Assembly: GCF_000312665.1 (NCBI RefSeq)
Contig: NZ_HF536773.1
Span: 811,997-860,679, forward strand
Reading direction: 5' to 3'
Source of the DNA: Rhizobium mesoamericanum STM3625
GTDB taxonomy: Bacteria; Pseudomonadota; Alphaproteobacteria; Rhizobiales; Rhizobiaceae
Length of the DNA: 48,683 bases
Positions 25,988 through 35,236 of the stretch are shown here, piece after piece. The first letter of the stretch is position 1. Each line of letters begins with the position of its first letter. The notes under the pieces were generated by a model, which had not been told where the DNA came from, did not search any database, and worked only from the letters and a program-made list of their open reading frames with translations. Both the position numbers and the translations under genes were made by a program.

Positions 25988-26353
25988 TCAAGCGGCCTTC
26001 GCGGCCTCAGGTTTGCCAAATCGACCGATATTATCATCTCCCCATGCCTTCAAAGCCACGAGAATAGGTTCGAGGCTGCGGCCGAGCGGCGAAATCGTAT
26101 ATTCGACCTTGGGCGGGACCTGGGCGTAGACCTTTCTTTCGATCAGGCCGTCGTCCTCAAGTTCGCGCAGTTGGTTTGTCAGGGTGCGTTGCGAAACGCC
26201 TGCGACGTAACGACGGATTTCGTTGAAGCGCATTGTCCCGCCAAGAAGATGGAACAGCACGACGCATTTCCATTTACCATCGATAAGGCTGATAGCAGCC
26301 TCCACCGAACAGCCGGGACTGCAGTCGAAGCGCGAATGACGGACTTTGGCCAT
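25988..26353 (-). CDS. HxlR-family transcriptional regulator
   Basis: A 121-residue winged-helix protein of the HxlR family. CSPGCSVEAAISLIDGKWKC followed by VVLFHLLGGTMRFNEIRR is the hallmark; then GVSQRTLTNQLRELEDDGLI (recognition helix), ERKVYAQVPPKVEYTISPLG (wing) and the final dimer helix. Two cysteines near residues 11 and 15 match the redox-reactive N-terminal cysteine region of quinone- or diamide-sensing family members. The gene diverges from a GlcG-like/quinone-oxidoreductase operon, and a perfect 8-8 palindrome lies just upstream (26374-26393). Expected to repress that operon and itself until oxidised or alkylated. Confidence 0.92.
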   Translation of the reverse strand: MAKVRHSRFDCSPGCSVEAAISLIDGKWKCVVLFHLLGGTMRFNEIRRYVAGVSQRTLTNQLRELEDDGLIERKVYAQVPPKVEYTISPLGRSLEPILVALKAWGDDNIGRFGKPEAAKAA

Positions 26354-26700
26354 GACAGTATCCTTGTTGCACCTACATGCACTTATGCATGTACTCGTTT
26401 GTGCCGTGCTTATCGAGCTTGCTGTGGCGTGACAAGGTCATCCCACCTCTGGGCCGGCCGCAAGATGCGGTCTGCCGAGGCGCAAGATGTCCGTGTCAAT
26501 CTTACGCAAGTCACTGTCCGAAGAGGAAAAGCCACTTCTGAGAGAAGTCGCCCTTCGCGACGGTATCAAGATGGATACTATGTGCAAGCGTTGTGCGTAT
26601 CCCTGAGCGAGGTACGTATCGCTACATGGAGGTCGCTGAGGGACATTCCGATCGCAGCCTGCGACCGAAGATCGTCAGCAACAACAAAAGAGGACTATCC
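26354..26700. other. Divergent promoter region between HxlR and the GlcG-like operon
   Basis: This 347-base gap holds the palindrome at 26374-26393. A second imperfect element, GGATAC (26573-26578) with GTATCC (26597-26602), lies about 100 bases before the GlcG-like start. No coding frame is supported. Confidence 0.45.
26374..26393. promoter_or_regulatory. Perfect palindromic operator of the HxlR regulator (inferred)
   Basis: TACATGCA-CTTA-TGCATGTA: two perfect 8-base halves around a 4-base spacer, 21-40 bases upstream of the HxlR ATG. HxlR-family repressors bind such dyads next to their own gene. Confidence 0.65.
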
Positions 26701-27120
26701 ATGTCTGGAAACAGCTTCATTTCACGCTCAGTCACACGAGAGGCCGCAGCTCGCCTTATCGCCAAGGCCATCGCCGCCTCCGAGCGCGTCGGCTTCGAAC
26801 CGGTCGTCGCCATCGTTGACGCCGCCGGCAACCTGAAGGCTTTCGAACGGAGCGACAAGAGCTCCTACCTCGCCGTAAACATCGCCATCGACAAGGCCTA
26901 CACGGCCGCGTCTTTCGGTCTCTCGACTGCGCAATGGGTCGATCTCCTCGAAGATCGCGGCGCATCCAACCTGAGGCATGTCCCCCGCGTCATGGCTGCC
27001 GCTGGCGGCTTCCCCATCATGGAAGACGGCGCGGTCATTGGCGGCCTCGGCATTTCCGGTGGAAGCTGGGCGCAGGACCAGGAAGCAGGCGAAGAAGCTC
27101 TTCGGAATTTCGGACAATGA
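26701..27120 (+). CDS. GlcG/HbpS-family protein
   Basis: A 139-residue protein of the GlcG/HbpS (DUF336) family. Typical segments: SRSVTREAAARLIAKAIAAS, then EPVVAIVDAAGNLKAFERSD, then INIAIDKAYTAASFG-like VNIAIDKAYTAASFGLSTAQ, and the glycine-rich close GGFPIMEDGAVIGGLGISGG. Length is normal. Family members bind haem or small molecules, or accompany glycolate and quinone enzymes as accessory proteins; the exact role here is unknown. Start at 26701 chosen for AGAGGA seven bases upstream; an open extension to 26593 is less likely. Stop lies 28 bases before the quinone-oxidoreductase start, so the two form an operon, probably under HxlR control. Confidence 0.88.
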   Translation: MSGNSFISRSVTREAAARLIAKAIAASERVGFEPVVAIVDAAGNLKAFERSDKSSYLAVNIAIDKAYTAASFGLSTAQWVDLLEDRGASNLRHVPRVMAAAGGFPIMEDGAVIGGLGISGGSWAQDQEAGEEALRNFGQ

Positions 27121-27148
27121 ATCGCCGGACAACTACAGGAGAAACTTT

Positions 27149-28168
27149 ATGAGAGCCATCGGATACAGGTCCCCTTCTCCAATCTCGGTACAGGATTCGC
27201 TCGTCGATATCGTGCTGCCGAAGCCTGCGCCTGAGGGCCGTGACATCCTCGTCGATGTGAAGGCCGTTTCTGTCAACCCGGTGGACTACAAGGTTCGCCG
27301 AAGCACTCCTCCGGCAGCCGGCCTCGAATGGAAGGTCGTAGGCTTTGATGCCGTGGGGGTTGTTGCCGCCGTCGGTAACGAGGTCGCCAGTTTCAAGCCC
27401 GGCGACGAAGTCTGGTACGCAGGGTCGATTACCCGTCCAGGCGCGAACGCCGAATTTCATCTCGTCGACGAGCGCATTGTCGGGAAGAAGCCATCGAAGC
27501 TCGCCTGGGCAGACGCCGCGGCACTTCCGCTGACGTCGCTCACCGCGTGGGAGGCGTTCTTCGACCGCCTCGACGTCCAGAAGCCTGTGCCAGGCGCTTC
27601 TCCTGCCATCTTGATCATCGGCGGCGCTGGCGGTGTAGGATCGATCGCCATCCAGATCGCCCGGCAGTTCACCGATCTGACCGTCATCGCGACGGCCTCG
27701 CGTCCGGAAACAAAAGAATTCGTCAAATCGCTTGGTGCACACCTTGTTATTGATCATTCCAAGCCGCTCGCTGGCGAGATCGCGGCACTCGGCATCGGCG
27801 CTCTTGCCTTCGTCTTCTCTACGACCCAGACGGCGCAGCACATCGACGACATTGCAGAGCTCATCGCCCCGCATGGCCGCTTCTGCTTCATCGACGACCC
27901 GTCAGGATTCGACATCATGAAGTTCAAGCGGAAGTCGGTGTCGATCCATCACGAGCTGATGTTTACACGCGCCATCTACGGGACACCTGACATGGACGAG
28001 CAGGCACGAATCCTTAACGAGATTTCTAGCGCAGTTGACGACGGACGGATCCGCTCGACTGCGATGCAGCACCTCGGCGTGATCAATGCCGAAAACCTGA
28101 AAAAGGCCCACAAACAGCTCGAGAGCGGCTCAACGATCGGCAAAGTGGTACTCGAAGGCTTCGCCTGA
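27149..28168 (+). CDS. Zinc-type alcohol dehydrogenase-like / quinone oxidoreductase family protein
   Basis: A 339-residue MDR-superfamily reductase. Opening MRAIGYRSPSPISVQDSLVD is typical of the ZADH/YogA-like quinone reductase group. VDVKAVSVNPVDYKVRR and VVGFDAVGVVAAVGNEVASF form the catalytic GroES-like domain. IIGGAGGVGSIAIQIARQF (nucleotide motif GGAGGVG at 158-164) starts the Rossmann domain. The Cys/His zinc ligands of true alcohol dehydrogenases are absent, so it should act as an NADPH-dependent quinone or enone reductase. The ending LESGSTIGKVVLEGF is standard. AGGAGA lies seven bases before the ATG. It is the second gene of the GlcG-like operon next to an HxlR sensor, the usual quinone-detoxification layout. 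Confidence 0.92.
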   Translation: MRAIGYRSPSPISVQDSLVDIVLPKPAPEGRDILVDVKAVSVNPVDYKVRRSTPPAAGLEWKVVGFDAVGVVAAVGNEVASFKPGDEVWYAGSITRPGANAEFHLVDERIVGKKPSKLAWADAAALPLTSLTAWEAFFDRLDVQKPVPGASPAILIIGGAGGVGSIAIQIARQFTDLTVIATASRPETKEFVKSLGAHLVIDHSKPLAGEIAALGIGALAFVFSTTQTAQHIDDIAELIAPHGRFCFIDDPSGFDIMKFKRKSVSIHHELMFTRAIYGTPDMDEQARILNEISSAVDDGRIRSTAMQHLGVINAENLKKAHKQLESGSTIGKVVLEGFA

Positions 28169-28353
28169 TCGAAGACGGAGTGTTCCGGTCACCGGGCCGC
28201 TCTTTCATTCAGATACTTGCGACTCCTCTAGCCTCCGATGTGCGGGTATTTTCTTGCCGAGAGAAAGCATTTTTGTAACCGAAGTTCTGCTCGCACATTT
28301 GTTTATCCGTCGGAATTTCATGCCCAATGTTTCGTGAATGCGCAGTAGCAGTT

Positions 28354-28734
28354 CTACAAGGAAAGCACATGATAAGCGATGACGGCTGCAACCATGATCC
28401 ACGTAACAACAATTGCAGCCATAGCAACTCTGCTGACGGGCCTGTCGTGACGTTTGGACGCTTCGACTCGATACTCCTGCATCAGAGTTGCCGGAATGAG
28501 ACGCAGGGCGAGCATGATTCCTAACGGAACAATTAGGAGATCGTCGAGGTAACCAATGACCGGAATAAAGTCTGGGATCAGATCGATTGGCGACAACGCG
28601 TAAGCGGCCACAGCACCAGCGACGATTTTCGCTGCAAGAGGGGTACGTGGATCACGGGCCGCAATCCACAAAGCCAGAACATCACGTTTGAGCGCACGAG
28701 CCCATTGTTTAGCGTTGTCCAGCCATTTGCTCAC
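28354..28734 (-). CDS. YkvA-like (DUF1232) small membrane protein
   Basis: The core AKIVAGAVAAYALSPIDLIP followed by DFIPVIGYLDDLLIVPLGIM is the DUF1232 signature (YALSPIDLIPDFIPVIGYLDD). Start placed at the GTG at 28734, giving 126 residues; the open frame extends upstream to 28830, where it would overlap the acyltransferase stop. A second hydrophobic segment VAMAAIVVTWIMVAAVIAYH near the C terminus should span the membrane. Function of the family is unknown. It lies just downstream of the acyltransferase gene on the same strand (47 bases after its stop) and may share its transcript. Family call is secure, start less so. Confidence 0.88.
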   Translation of the reverse strand: MSKWLDNAKQWARALKRDVLALWIAARDPRTPLAAKIVAGAVAAYALSPIDLIPDFIPVIGYLDDLLIVPLGIMLALRLIPATLMQEYRVEASKRHDRPVSRVAMAAIVVTWIMVAAVIAYHVLSL

Positions 28735-28780
28735 GATACAGACCTGTCCATCCCTTCGATCCGAGTACAGAGCGAAACAG

Positions 28781-30832
28781 TTAAGACGTTTCGGGCGATG
28801 TCGAAGCACTGTGATTGAAGATCCGGTCAAACAAGTAGCTTAATTTTCTTGAGGCTGCGGCCGTTATGTGATCGGCATCTTTGTACAGGGGCAGCCCGTC
28901 ACGCACGGCGTCGCAGTGTCCGTTGGAACAAAATGCCGGGAGAGGATCGACGATGCCGGTATTATGTTGCTCTGCCATGCGCGTCACGAGCGCGCGAGAC
29001 AAGGCCTGCCGCTTCATGATGTATTCCCAAGGTGGCGCGATGTCTTGTGAGGCACCAAACATCTTAGCCTTTGCGGCGGCTTCCGGGACGTATCGGCCCA
29101 TTTCCGGTACATCGTGGACAAGAACAACCTTCGTCCCCGATGCTCTCAGATCCGTCAAAAGTTTATCGAGGGCGCGGGCGATGGGAGCAGATTCGTCGGA
29201 AACCGGGGGCGGGATCGACGGATCGAAATAAACGCCTTGGTTAGGCAGCTCAGCGGCATGAACATATTTGGGCCAATAGGCAACCAAGATGACCAGCGGA
29301 ATGTGTTGCGATGTTACCAGATCGCGCACTGCTGTATTGAACTCGTTGCAATGAGATTGGGGTGACATCACAAGGTCGGGCAGTGGAGGACAGGACCCGT
29401 GTCCCGCAAAGAGCCCAGACACGCCAGCACGTCGCGCTGCTTCGTCAATGGCCGGCGTCATCGCTCCCGCGTGAGAATCTCCCCACACCAGGAATTTAGG
29501 CGTTCCCTTTCCTGCCGTTCCGACCGAGCAGAGTCTTCCGGCGCGAACATCTGCCGAGGTTATCCCGCTATTATCCCAATCAATAAAACAGGGCGGGTTT
29601 CCGAATTGACTGGTGTCGTAAGTGGCAGCGTAAACCTTGTAGATTGCGGCGGGTAGCCGATCAGGGGCTCCCTTAAATTCGGTGACCAATGCGCCGAACA
29701 CGATGGCTGTCGTCCCGCAGGTCAAGGCTCCGGCGATGAGCGCTTGCCGTCCTATCCGCGACTTGGTGCCCCGGAAAGGGCGCTCCACGAAAACCCATGA
29801 GCCCGTTGCAAGACAAACCGAAGCCGCGACAACGAGCCATCCTTCAGCTGTCGTCAAGGCGTGGCCAGAAACGAAAGGAAAGAACACGATTAATGGCCAA
29901 TGCCACAAATAAAGGGAATAAGAGATGAGACCGACGAATACCATAGGTCGAGAGCGGAGCAATCGAGCCGGTCCCTGGCTTTCCTTTCCGAAAGCTATGA
30001 CGAGCGCTGCGCCCAAGCATGGCACGAGCGCTGACAAACCGGGAAACGTGGTCCGATCAGTGAAACCGAATACGCCGACGGCAATCATGGCCAATCCAAT
30101 AGTGACCAGAAGTTCCCTAAGACTTGCCGCGACACCCCCTGTCAACGGGATCAAGGCGATAAAAGCACCAAGAAGCAGCTCCCAAGCCCTGAATTGCAGA
30201 AGATAGAATGCACTGGCCTGAGAACGCGTCACCATCCATGCACTTGCCGCAAGTGAGACCAGAAACAATATCCCGATGATGGCCATCAGTCGTTTCGGCG
30301 CAAATCGTTGGATGACCATCAGGAGCACAGGAAACAAGATGTAGAACTGTTCCTCGACCGCCAGCGACCAAGTGTGAAGCAAGGGCTTCGTGTGCGCAGC
30401 GATATCGAAATAGTTGCTTTCGTTACGGAATTGAATGTTCGAGCCGAACAGGGCCGCTGCTCTGACACTACGGGCAAAATGCTCCATCTCAACAGGCATC
30501 AAAAAATACCATGCAGCGATCACGCATACGGAAATCATAGCGAAAAGAGCTGGTAGTATTCGGCGGACGCGGCGCTCGTAAAAGCGTAACAGACTGAACC
30601 GCCCACGTTCCAGTTCGCCAGCGATCAAGGTCGTCATCAGGAAACCCGAGATGACGAAAAAGACATCCACGCCAACAAACCCACCAGTGAACCCCGGAAT
30701 CTCGGCGTGATAGAGGATCACGGGAAGAATTGCGATTGCACGAAGTCCATCGATCTCAGAACGGTAGGCAAAGCCAGTTGGCAATCTTCCGATGTCGTTT
30801 AGCGCATGGGCTTGCCGGTATGCTATAGTCAA
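28781..30832 (-). CDS. Membrane O-acyltransferase (OafA/YrhL type) with SGNH C-terminal domain
   Basis: Predicted to transfer acyl groups to envelope polysaccharides. N-terminal acyltransferase_3 domain: YRSEIDGLRAIAILPVILYH, then GVDVFFVISGFLMTTLI, RRVRRILPALF and LLHTWSLAVEEQFYILFP, with about ten TM helices up to residue 380. The periplasmic SGNH domain begins near FLVWGDSHAGAMTPAID (catalytic GDSH) and ends with DADHITAAASRKLSYLF (Asp-x-x-His). I choose a TTG start at 30832 (683 residues) because GGAG lies eight bases upstream and the family region follows; an ATG at 30940 without a ribosome site would add 36 unconserved-looking residues. The substrate cannot be read from sequence. YkvA-like gene follows downstream. 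Confidence 0.9.
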   Translation of the reverse strand: MTIAYRQAHALNDIGRLPTGFAYRSEIDGLRAIAILPVILYHAEIPGFTGGFVGVDVFFVISGFLMTTLIAGELERGRFSLLRFYERRVRRILPALFAMISVCVIAAWYFLMPVEMEHFARSVRAAALFGSNIQFRNESNYFDIAAHTKPLLHTWSLAVEEQFYILFPVLLMVIQRFAPKRLMAIIGILFLVSLAASAWMVTRSQASAFYLLQFRAWELLLGAFIALIPLTGGVAASLRELLVTIGLAMIAVGVFGFTDRTTFPGLSALVPCLGAALVIAFGKESQGPARLLRSRPMVFVGLISYSLYLWHWPLIVFFPFVSGHALTTAEGWLVVAASVCLATGSWVFVERPFRGTKSRIGRQALIAGALTCGTTAIVFGALVTEFKGAPDRLPAAIYKVYAATYDTSQFGNPPCFIDWDNSGITSADVRAGRLCSVGTAGKGTPKFLVWGDSHAGAMTPAIDEAARRAGVSGLFAGHGSCPPLPDLVMSPQSHCNEFNTAVRDLVTSQHIPLVILVAYWPKYVHAAELPNQGVYFDPSIPPPVSDESAPIARALDKLLTDLRASGTKVVLVHDVPEMGRYVPEAAAKAKMFGASQDIAPPWEYIMKRQALSRALVTRMAEQHNTGIVDPLPAFCSNGHCDAVRDGLPLYKDADHITAAASRKLSYLFDRIFNHSASTSPETS

Positions 30833-31459
30833 TCTGTCATCTCCGTGTCTTCCGAGTTCAGAAGCTCTATCCGAGGAAACTGATGGCAAAATGAACGCTG
30901 AAACTTGGCGGGACGCGGTAAATTGGCGCAGCGCTAACATATTTCGCCACGACCAAACTAAGAGACGCTGTCAGCCCGCAAATGCCCCCACGCTTTTGGA
31001 TATTCCAAAACAGCAGACTATCGATTTCGCATTGTTTGTGGCCATTCGCGATGGCAGTCCGCACTCAGGTTAAATATGCGAACGGATCAACAGAGTTGAG
31101 CTAGTCTCGATCAGTGAGGCGATGATTGCCCAGTTCTCAGCCCCGTGTCGTGACCTGCGAAGAGAGTATTTTTGCGGTTCAGGGCTATCGGCCTGTTCTC
31201 TCGACTGTGTTGTTATCGATTTCGATACGACCGTCGGTCCCCCGGGTTCTATCGTCCTAACGACAGGCGATTGCCGAACGCGGAGTTCTGCAAGTGGCCC
31301 CTTTGCTGCGTGCGCGGTCGATCCGAGGAACGTGCAGTGTGTGCTAGAATGCGGCCCGAAGGCGGACGCGACCGACGCACTGCAAGGGGCGGTGTGATCG
31401 TACCGGAATTTCCGCGACCGAGAGCCGACGTTGTACTCTTGAAAGGGGAGACGAGGACG
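30833..31459. other. Divergent gap between acyltransferase and molybdoenzyme genes
   Basis: Short frames here show no domain and no ribosome site. Part of it (31395-31459) could be an N-terminal extension of the sulfite-oxidase-like gene from a GTG, but I prefer the ATG at 31460. Confidence 0.4.
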
Positions 31460-32569
31460 ATGCCGACAACACAGCAACCCAGTCTGATAGTTCGACAGAA
31501 ATCCCCACCGAACATCGAGTTTCCGTTTGCGTCGCTCTCCGATTGGCTGATCCCAACCGAGCTGTTCTTCGTGCGAAACCATTTCCCGTCGCCAGACCTC
31601 GATGCCCGAGACTGGAGATTGCGCGTTGACGGGGCGGTGGAGCGGTCGGTCGAACTTGACCTCGATAGCATCAAGGCGATGCGGAGCACGACTTTCACCG
31701 CCGTCGTCGAGTGCGCAGGCAACGGGCGCGTCTACTATGTGCCGCCGATGGAGGGGTTGCAATGGCAGAACGGAGCCGTCGGCAATGCCGCGTGGACAGG
31801 TGTTCTTCTGCGCGAGATTTTGGAAATGGCGGGCGTTAAGCGAACCGCACGTGAGGTTCTGCTCGTAGGCGCCGACAGGGGCGTCGTCGACACGAACAAG
31901 AAAACGGCTTCTCCCGGCCCGATCGCTTTTGCGCGCAGTTTACCGCTTGAGAAGGCCATCGCTGACAGCACGATCCTTGCCTATTCGATGAACGAGCAGC
32001 CGTTGACGCGCGATCACGGCTACCCGCTCCGCGCGGTCGTGGGTGGCTGGTTCGGCATGGCTTGGGTCAAGTGGATCACACATATCACGGTTGTGGAGCA
32101 ACCGTTCCTTGGCTACTGGCAGGCGCGCGACTATTTCCGTTGGGAGCGCAGCCTCGGGGAACCGAGGCTGGTCCCCCTCACGGAGATGGAGGTCAAGGCG
32201 CAGATCGCGCGTCCCGTACAGGGGGCGCATCTCATCGTCGGCCAACCGTGCCGGATTTTCGGAGCTGCCTGGAGCGGAGAGGCCGGTATTCAGCAGGTGC
32301 AGGTCTGCACCGGAGATGGCAGAGGCTGGCGCGATGGAAGGCTCCTCGAAACAGAACGACCCTTTGCATGGCGCTTGTGGGAGTACATGTGGACCCCTGA
32401 AGAAGTGGGACGATATATGCTGCGATGTCGCGCGATGGATGAGGCCGGGCGCGTGCAGCCCGACGTCCAGCGTTCCGACTGCGAGAGCTACGCGGCCAAC
32501 TGGATCATTCCGGTGGAGGTTACAGTCATTCCCGAGCCACAGACGTACGAGGAGGAATTCGTGATCTAA
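31460..32569 (+). CDS. Sulfite-oxidase-like molybdopterin-dependent oxidoreductase
   Basis: A 369-residue enzyme of the sulfite oxidase family, oxidising sulfite or a related substrate with a molybdenum-pterin cofactor. The oxidoreductase domain starts PPNIEFPFASLSDWLIPTEL then FFVRNHFP; the molybdenum-ligand Cys85 is in FTAVVECAGNGR. RDHGYPLRAVVGGWFGMAWV followed by KWITHI is the conserved core. Dimerisation domain about 250-365 contains PCRIFGAAWSGEAGIQQVQV. No signal peptide or Tat motif is visible, so as read it is cytoplasmic, unlike periplasmic SorA-type enzymes. No cytochrome partner gene adjoins it. Start chosen at the ATG; the frame is open upstream. No operon partner. Confidence 0.92.
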   Translation: MPTTQQPSLIVRQKSPPNIEFPFASLSDWLIPTELFFVRNHFPSPDLDARDWRLRVDGAVERSVELDLDSIKAMRSTTFTAVVECAGNGRVYYVPPMEGLQWQNGAVGNAAWTGVLLREILEMAGVKRTAREVLLVGADRGVVDTNKKTASPGPIAFARSLPLEKAIADSTILAYSMNEQPLTRDHGYPLRAVVGGWFGMAWVKWITHITVVEQPFLGYWQARDYFRWERSLGEPRLVPLTEMEVKAQIARPVQGAHLIVGQPCRIFGAAWSGEAGIQQVQVCTGDGRGWRDGRLLETERPFAWRLWEYMWTPEEVGRYMLRCRAMDEAGRVQPDVQRSDCESYAANWIIPVEVTVIPEPQTYEEEFVI

Positions 32570-33058
32570 TCGCCCGCACGAGGCGGGATGTTGGCTTTTG
32601 GCACGTTTGGCCGAATGCAGGTAGTGGCCCGAACCGATCATTGGCCGTCGCAAAAGCCCGCCGCGAAACTCCAAATTTTGCCACAGAGTTTTGCGCCGAA
32701 AATCCTCGAACGTTCTCAGGAAAGACCGGAGTGTCACAAAAGTCAGGATTTCGGACTACAGATGGATTGTAGCCCACAAGCGCGATTTCGACCGACTGAA
32801 ACGGCGATCGGAAAAGCAGGGCTCGACAGGGTACGCGGCTCATTTCGCACCGCCTCTCCTCCCAATCGGGAAGGCCGCGATGCGCGATTGCCACTGGATC
32901 ACAGCCGGGAGATTTGCCATCCTGTTATCATGACCTTGGTATTTCACATCCCCATCGCGAGCAGCGGACGAATTAACCGCCCGGCCTGATGCGTCGGGCC
33001 GGGTCTATGCCCATGTGAATAATCACGATGCTACCCGCATCTGCGAAGGTCTTTGATT
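32570..33058. other. Intergenic stretch without a supported gene
   Basis: A CCCGC-ACGAG-GCGGG hairpin just after the molybdoenzyme stop (about 32572-32586) may end its transcript but lacks a T-run. Frames up to 133 codons show no domain. Confidence 0.4.
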
Positions 33059-33581
33059 ATGCTTTTAGAACAACCCACTCTACACCTCGTGTGCGGCAAG
33101 ATAGCGGCTGGAAAGTCAACACTTACAAGCGCTTTGGAGAAAAGGCCGAATACGGTTTTGGTGAAAGAAGACTATTGGCTGGGCCGGCTCTACCCCGGCG
33201 AGCAAAACAGCCTTGCCGACTATGTGCGTAATTCGACGCGCTTGCGTGATGCAATGGCCGCACATCTCGTCGATCTGCTGCGATCCGGACTATCGGTCGT
33301 GCTGGATTTCCCTGCAAACACGCCAGCCAGTCGAGCATGGATGCGCACCCTGTTTGAGCAGGCCGGATGCGCCCACCAACTTCACTTTCTTGACGTATCG
33401 GACGAGGTTTGCAAAGCCCGGCTCCGACAGAGGAATATGGACGGCACGCACGAGTTTAGCGTCAGCGATGAAGACTTTTCCCTCTTCACCAAGCACTTTG
33501 TTCCCCCGCTCCTGACGAAGGGTTCGACGTAGTGTTACATCGTTCTGATGACCGTCCACTACCGCGCCCCGCGCGTCGGTA
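33059..33581 (+). pseudogene. AAA_33-type P-loop kinase/ATPase with a 3' frameshift
   Basis: From the ATG at 33059 the protein reads MLLEQPTLHLVCGKIAAGKS (Walker A GKIAAGKST), then VLVKEDYWLGRLYPGEQ and RSGLSVVLDFPANTPASRAW, then LRQRNMDGTHEFSVSDEDFS. This is the pattern of a small zeta-toxin-like/AAA_33 P-loop kinase, near 155 residues. The frame ends early at 33532 as FVPPLLTKGST. One base earlier in a different phase the sequence reads APDEGFDVVLHRSDDRPLP to a stop at 33581, the normal tail of the family (FVPPxxDEGFxVVxH). One missing base in CCCCCG at about 33508-33515 explains it. All catalytic parts lie before the shift, so a truncated product might still be active. Confidence 0.65.
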
Positions 33582-33952
33582 GCGGAGGCCATCAAACAAG
33601 GTAGGGTTCGGGTCTTGGGGCTGTCTTCAAGATCCTGAATCTCTGGACATAAATGCCTGCCGCAATATACAGCCGAAAGTTTCGTGACGTACAAATTCGC
33701 CGGCTGGATGGGCGCTTTGTATAAGCCGACCGCAATGTACACCCATACCAACATGCTGCGCAGCTGGCATTGACGCATCCCCCGAAACTCTGCGCTGGTT
33801 CCGGGCCGATCACCATACCGACTATCCGGCACGCCTCTGTAGGATTTGCAGCGCTGCCGGGAAGGCCGATGTAGGTTGAAATACGATGAGAACGTTGAAT
33901 CTAATCCTGCACGGCCATGACCACCTTATATCAATGGAAAGTTGGTTGCTCG
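33582..33952. other. Intergenic stretch without a supported gene
   Basis: No frame with a recognisable domain. It precedes the DUF2332 gene; the frame of that gene is open to 33917, but without a ribosome site. Confidence 0.4.
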
Positions 33953-35002
33953 ATGGACCAGACTGACACTTCCGCCGCAGTGCGAAACCTCGAAGCCCAA
34001 GCCGCCATATGCGATGCGCTCGGTTCGCCCTTCTCTGCCAAGGTCTGCCGCGCGCTTGTCGAGGGATTGGATCTCTCGACCGCTACCGGCCGACGCGCGC
34101 TCGGCTGGCCTGGCAACGCGACGGCCGACGCACTGGCGCTCAGGCTGCTGGGTGCCTTGCATGGACTCGTGTTGCGCGGCGCTGACGAAGGACTTGCTGC
34201 AGTGTATCCGCCGCGAGAGGTTGGCGATTCCATGCTACGGGACGCGATCACCGCTGCGATACGACAGCACGACGAGGGATTGTGCCAGGCGCTTGACAGC
34301 GTGCCGCAGACCAACGAAGTCGCTCGGTCGGCAATGCTATTGCCAGGCTTCCTCTCGATAGCGCGAGAGGCCGGTGTGCCGCTCGAAATTGCCGAAATCG
34401 GCGCAAGCGCCGGACTGAACCTCAACTTCGACCGCTTCCACTATCGTTATGGCACTGCCCAATGGGGCAGCTCCGCTTCCCCGGTTCGCCTCGCACCGGA
34501 CCTCCGCGGCAATGTTCCGCCGCTCGATGGAGCGCTGACGATTTCGGCGCGCTCTGGTTGTGACATCGCGCCGGTCGATCTCTCGAGCGAGGCTGCGCGG
34601 CTTCGCCTCAGATCTTTTATCTGGGCCGACCAAGCCTCTCGACTTCAGCGACTGGACACGGCGATCGGGGTGGCTGTGGCAGCGCCTGTCACGCTAATTC
34701 AAGCCGACGCGGCCGATTTCGTGCGGCAAAAACTGGCTGCGCGATCAGAAGAGTCGGTTTTCGTGGTGTTTCATTCGGCTGTGTGGGACTACCTGCCCCA
34801 CCCAACGCGGGATGCAATCAAGGAGGCCATACGCCAAGCCGGCACTGTGGCCACGAAACGATCTCCGCTTGCCTGGCTTTCCGTAGAACCGCTCGCCGCC
34901 GGCGCGCCACATGCGGTGCTGCGGCTAACAATTTGGCCACATGGCGAAACCAGGCAACTCGCCGCCTGCGACCACCATGGTCGCTGGATCGAGTGGCTAT
35001 AG
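33953..35002 (+). CDS. DUF2332-family protein
   Basis: A 349-residue cytoplasmic protein of the DUF2332 family, which I recognise by AAICDALGSPFSAKVCRALV near the start, the glycine-rich LEIAEIGASAGLNLNFDRFH (about 145-165), RSFIWADQASRLQRLDTAI, and VFVVFHSAVWDYLPHPTRDA. IAEIGASAGLN resembles the nucleotide-binding loop of Rossmann-like methyltransferases, which suggests but does not prove a methyltransferase-like fold. Function unknown. ATG at 33953 chosen over an upstream GTG-like extension. A hairpin (35016-35046) follows the stop. No functional link to neighbours is apparent. Confidence 0.85.
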   Translation: MDQTDTSAAVRNLEAQAAICDALGSPFSAKVCRALVEGLDLSTATGRRALGWPGNATADALALRLLGALHGLVLRGADEGLAAVYPPREVGDSMLRDAITAAIRQHDEGLCQALDSVPQTNEVARSAMLLPGFLSIAREAGVPLEIAEIGASAGLNLNFDRFHYRYGTAQWGSSASPVRLAPDLRGNVPPLDGALTISARSGCDIAPVDLSSEAARLRLRSFIWADQASRLQRLDTAIGVAVAAPVTLIQADAADFVRQKLAARSEESVFVVFHSAVWDYLPHPTRDAIKEAIRQAGTVATKRSPLAWLSVEPLAAGAPHAVLRLTIWPHGETRQLAACDHHGRWIEWL

Positions 35003-35015
35003 GAACTGGGCCTTA

Positions 35016-35046
35016 GCGACCCGCGGCCGCTACGCTAGTGGGTCGC
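35016..35046 (+). terminator. Possible terminator hairpin after the DUF2332 gene
   Basis: GCGACCC (35016-35022) pairs perfectly with GGGTCGC (35040-35046); the loop contains GCGGCCGC. It lies 14 bases after the stop. There is no T-run, so it is weak evidence. Confidence 0.3.
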
Positions 35047-35236
35047 CCACTTCGGGGATTTCGCAATAGAGGAAGACGGGCGTGCCATTGCGCGCTACAC
35101 TAAGTCGGGAACTTACTGCCGAAGTCGTTGTTTGGTGCTTTTCCGGCCCAAAGATTTCCGTCCGCGCTGTGATCCTCGATCTTTCGCAAGCGCGAAGCTC
35201 TGGCTAAAGGGGCATCCTCAGACGCTCAGGGCTGTA

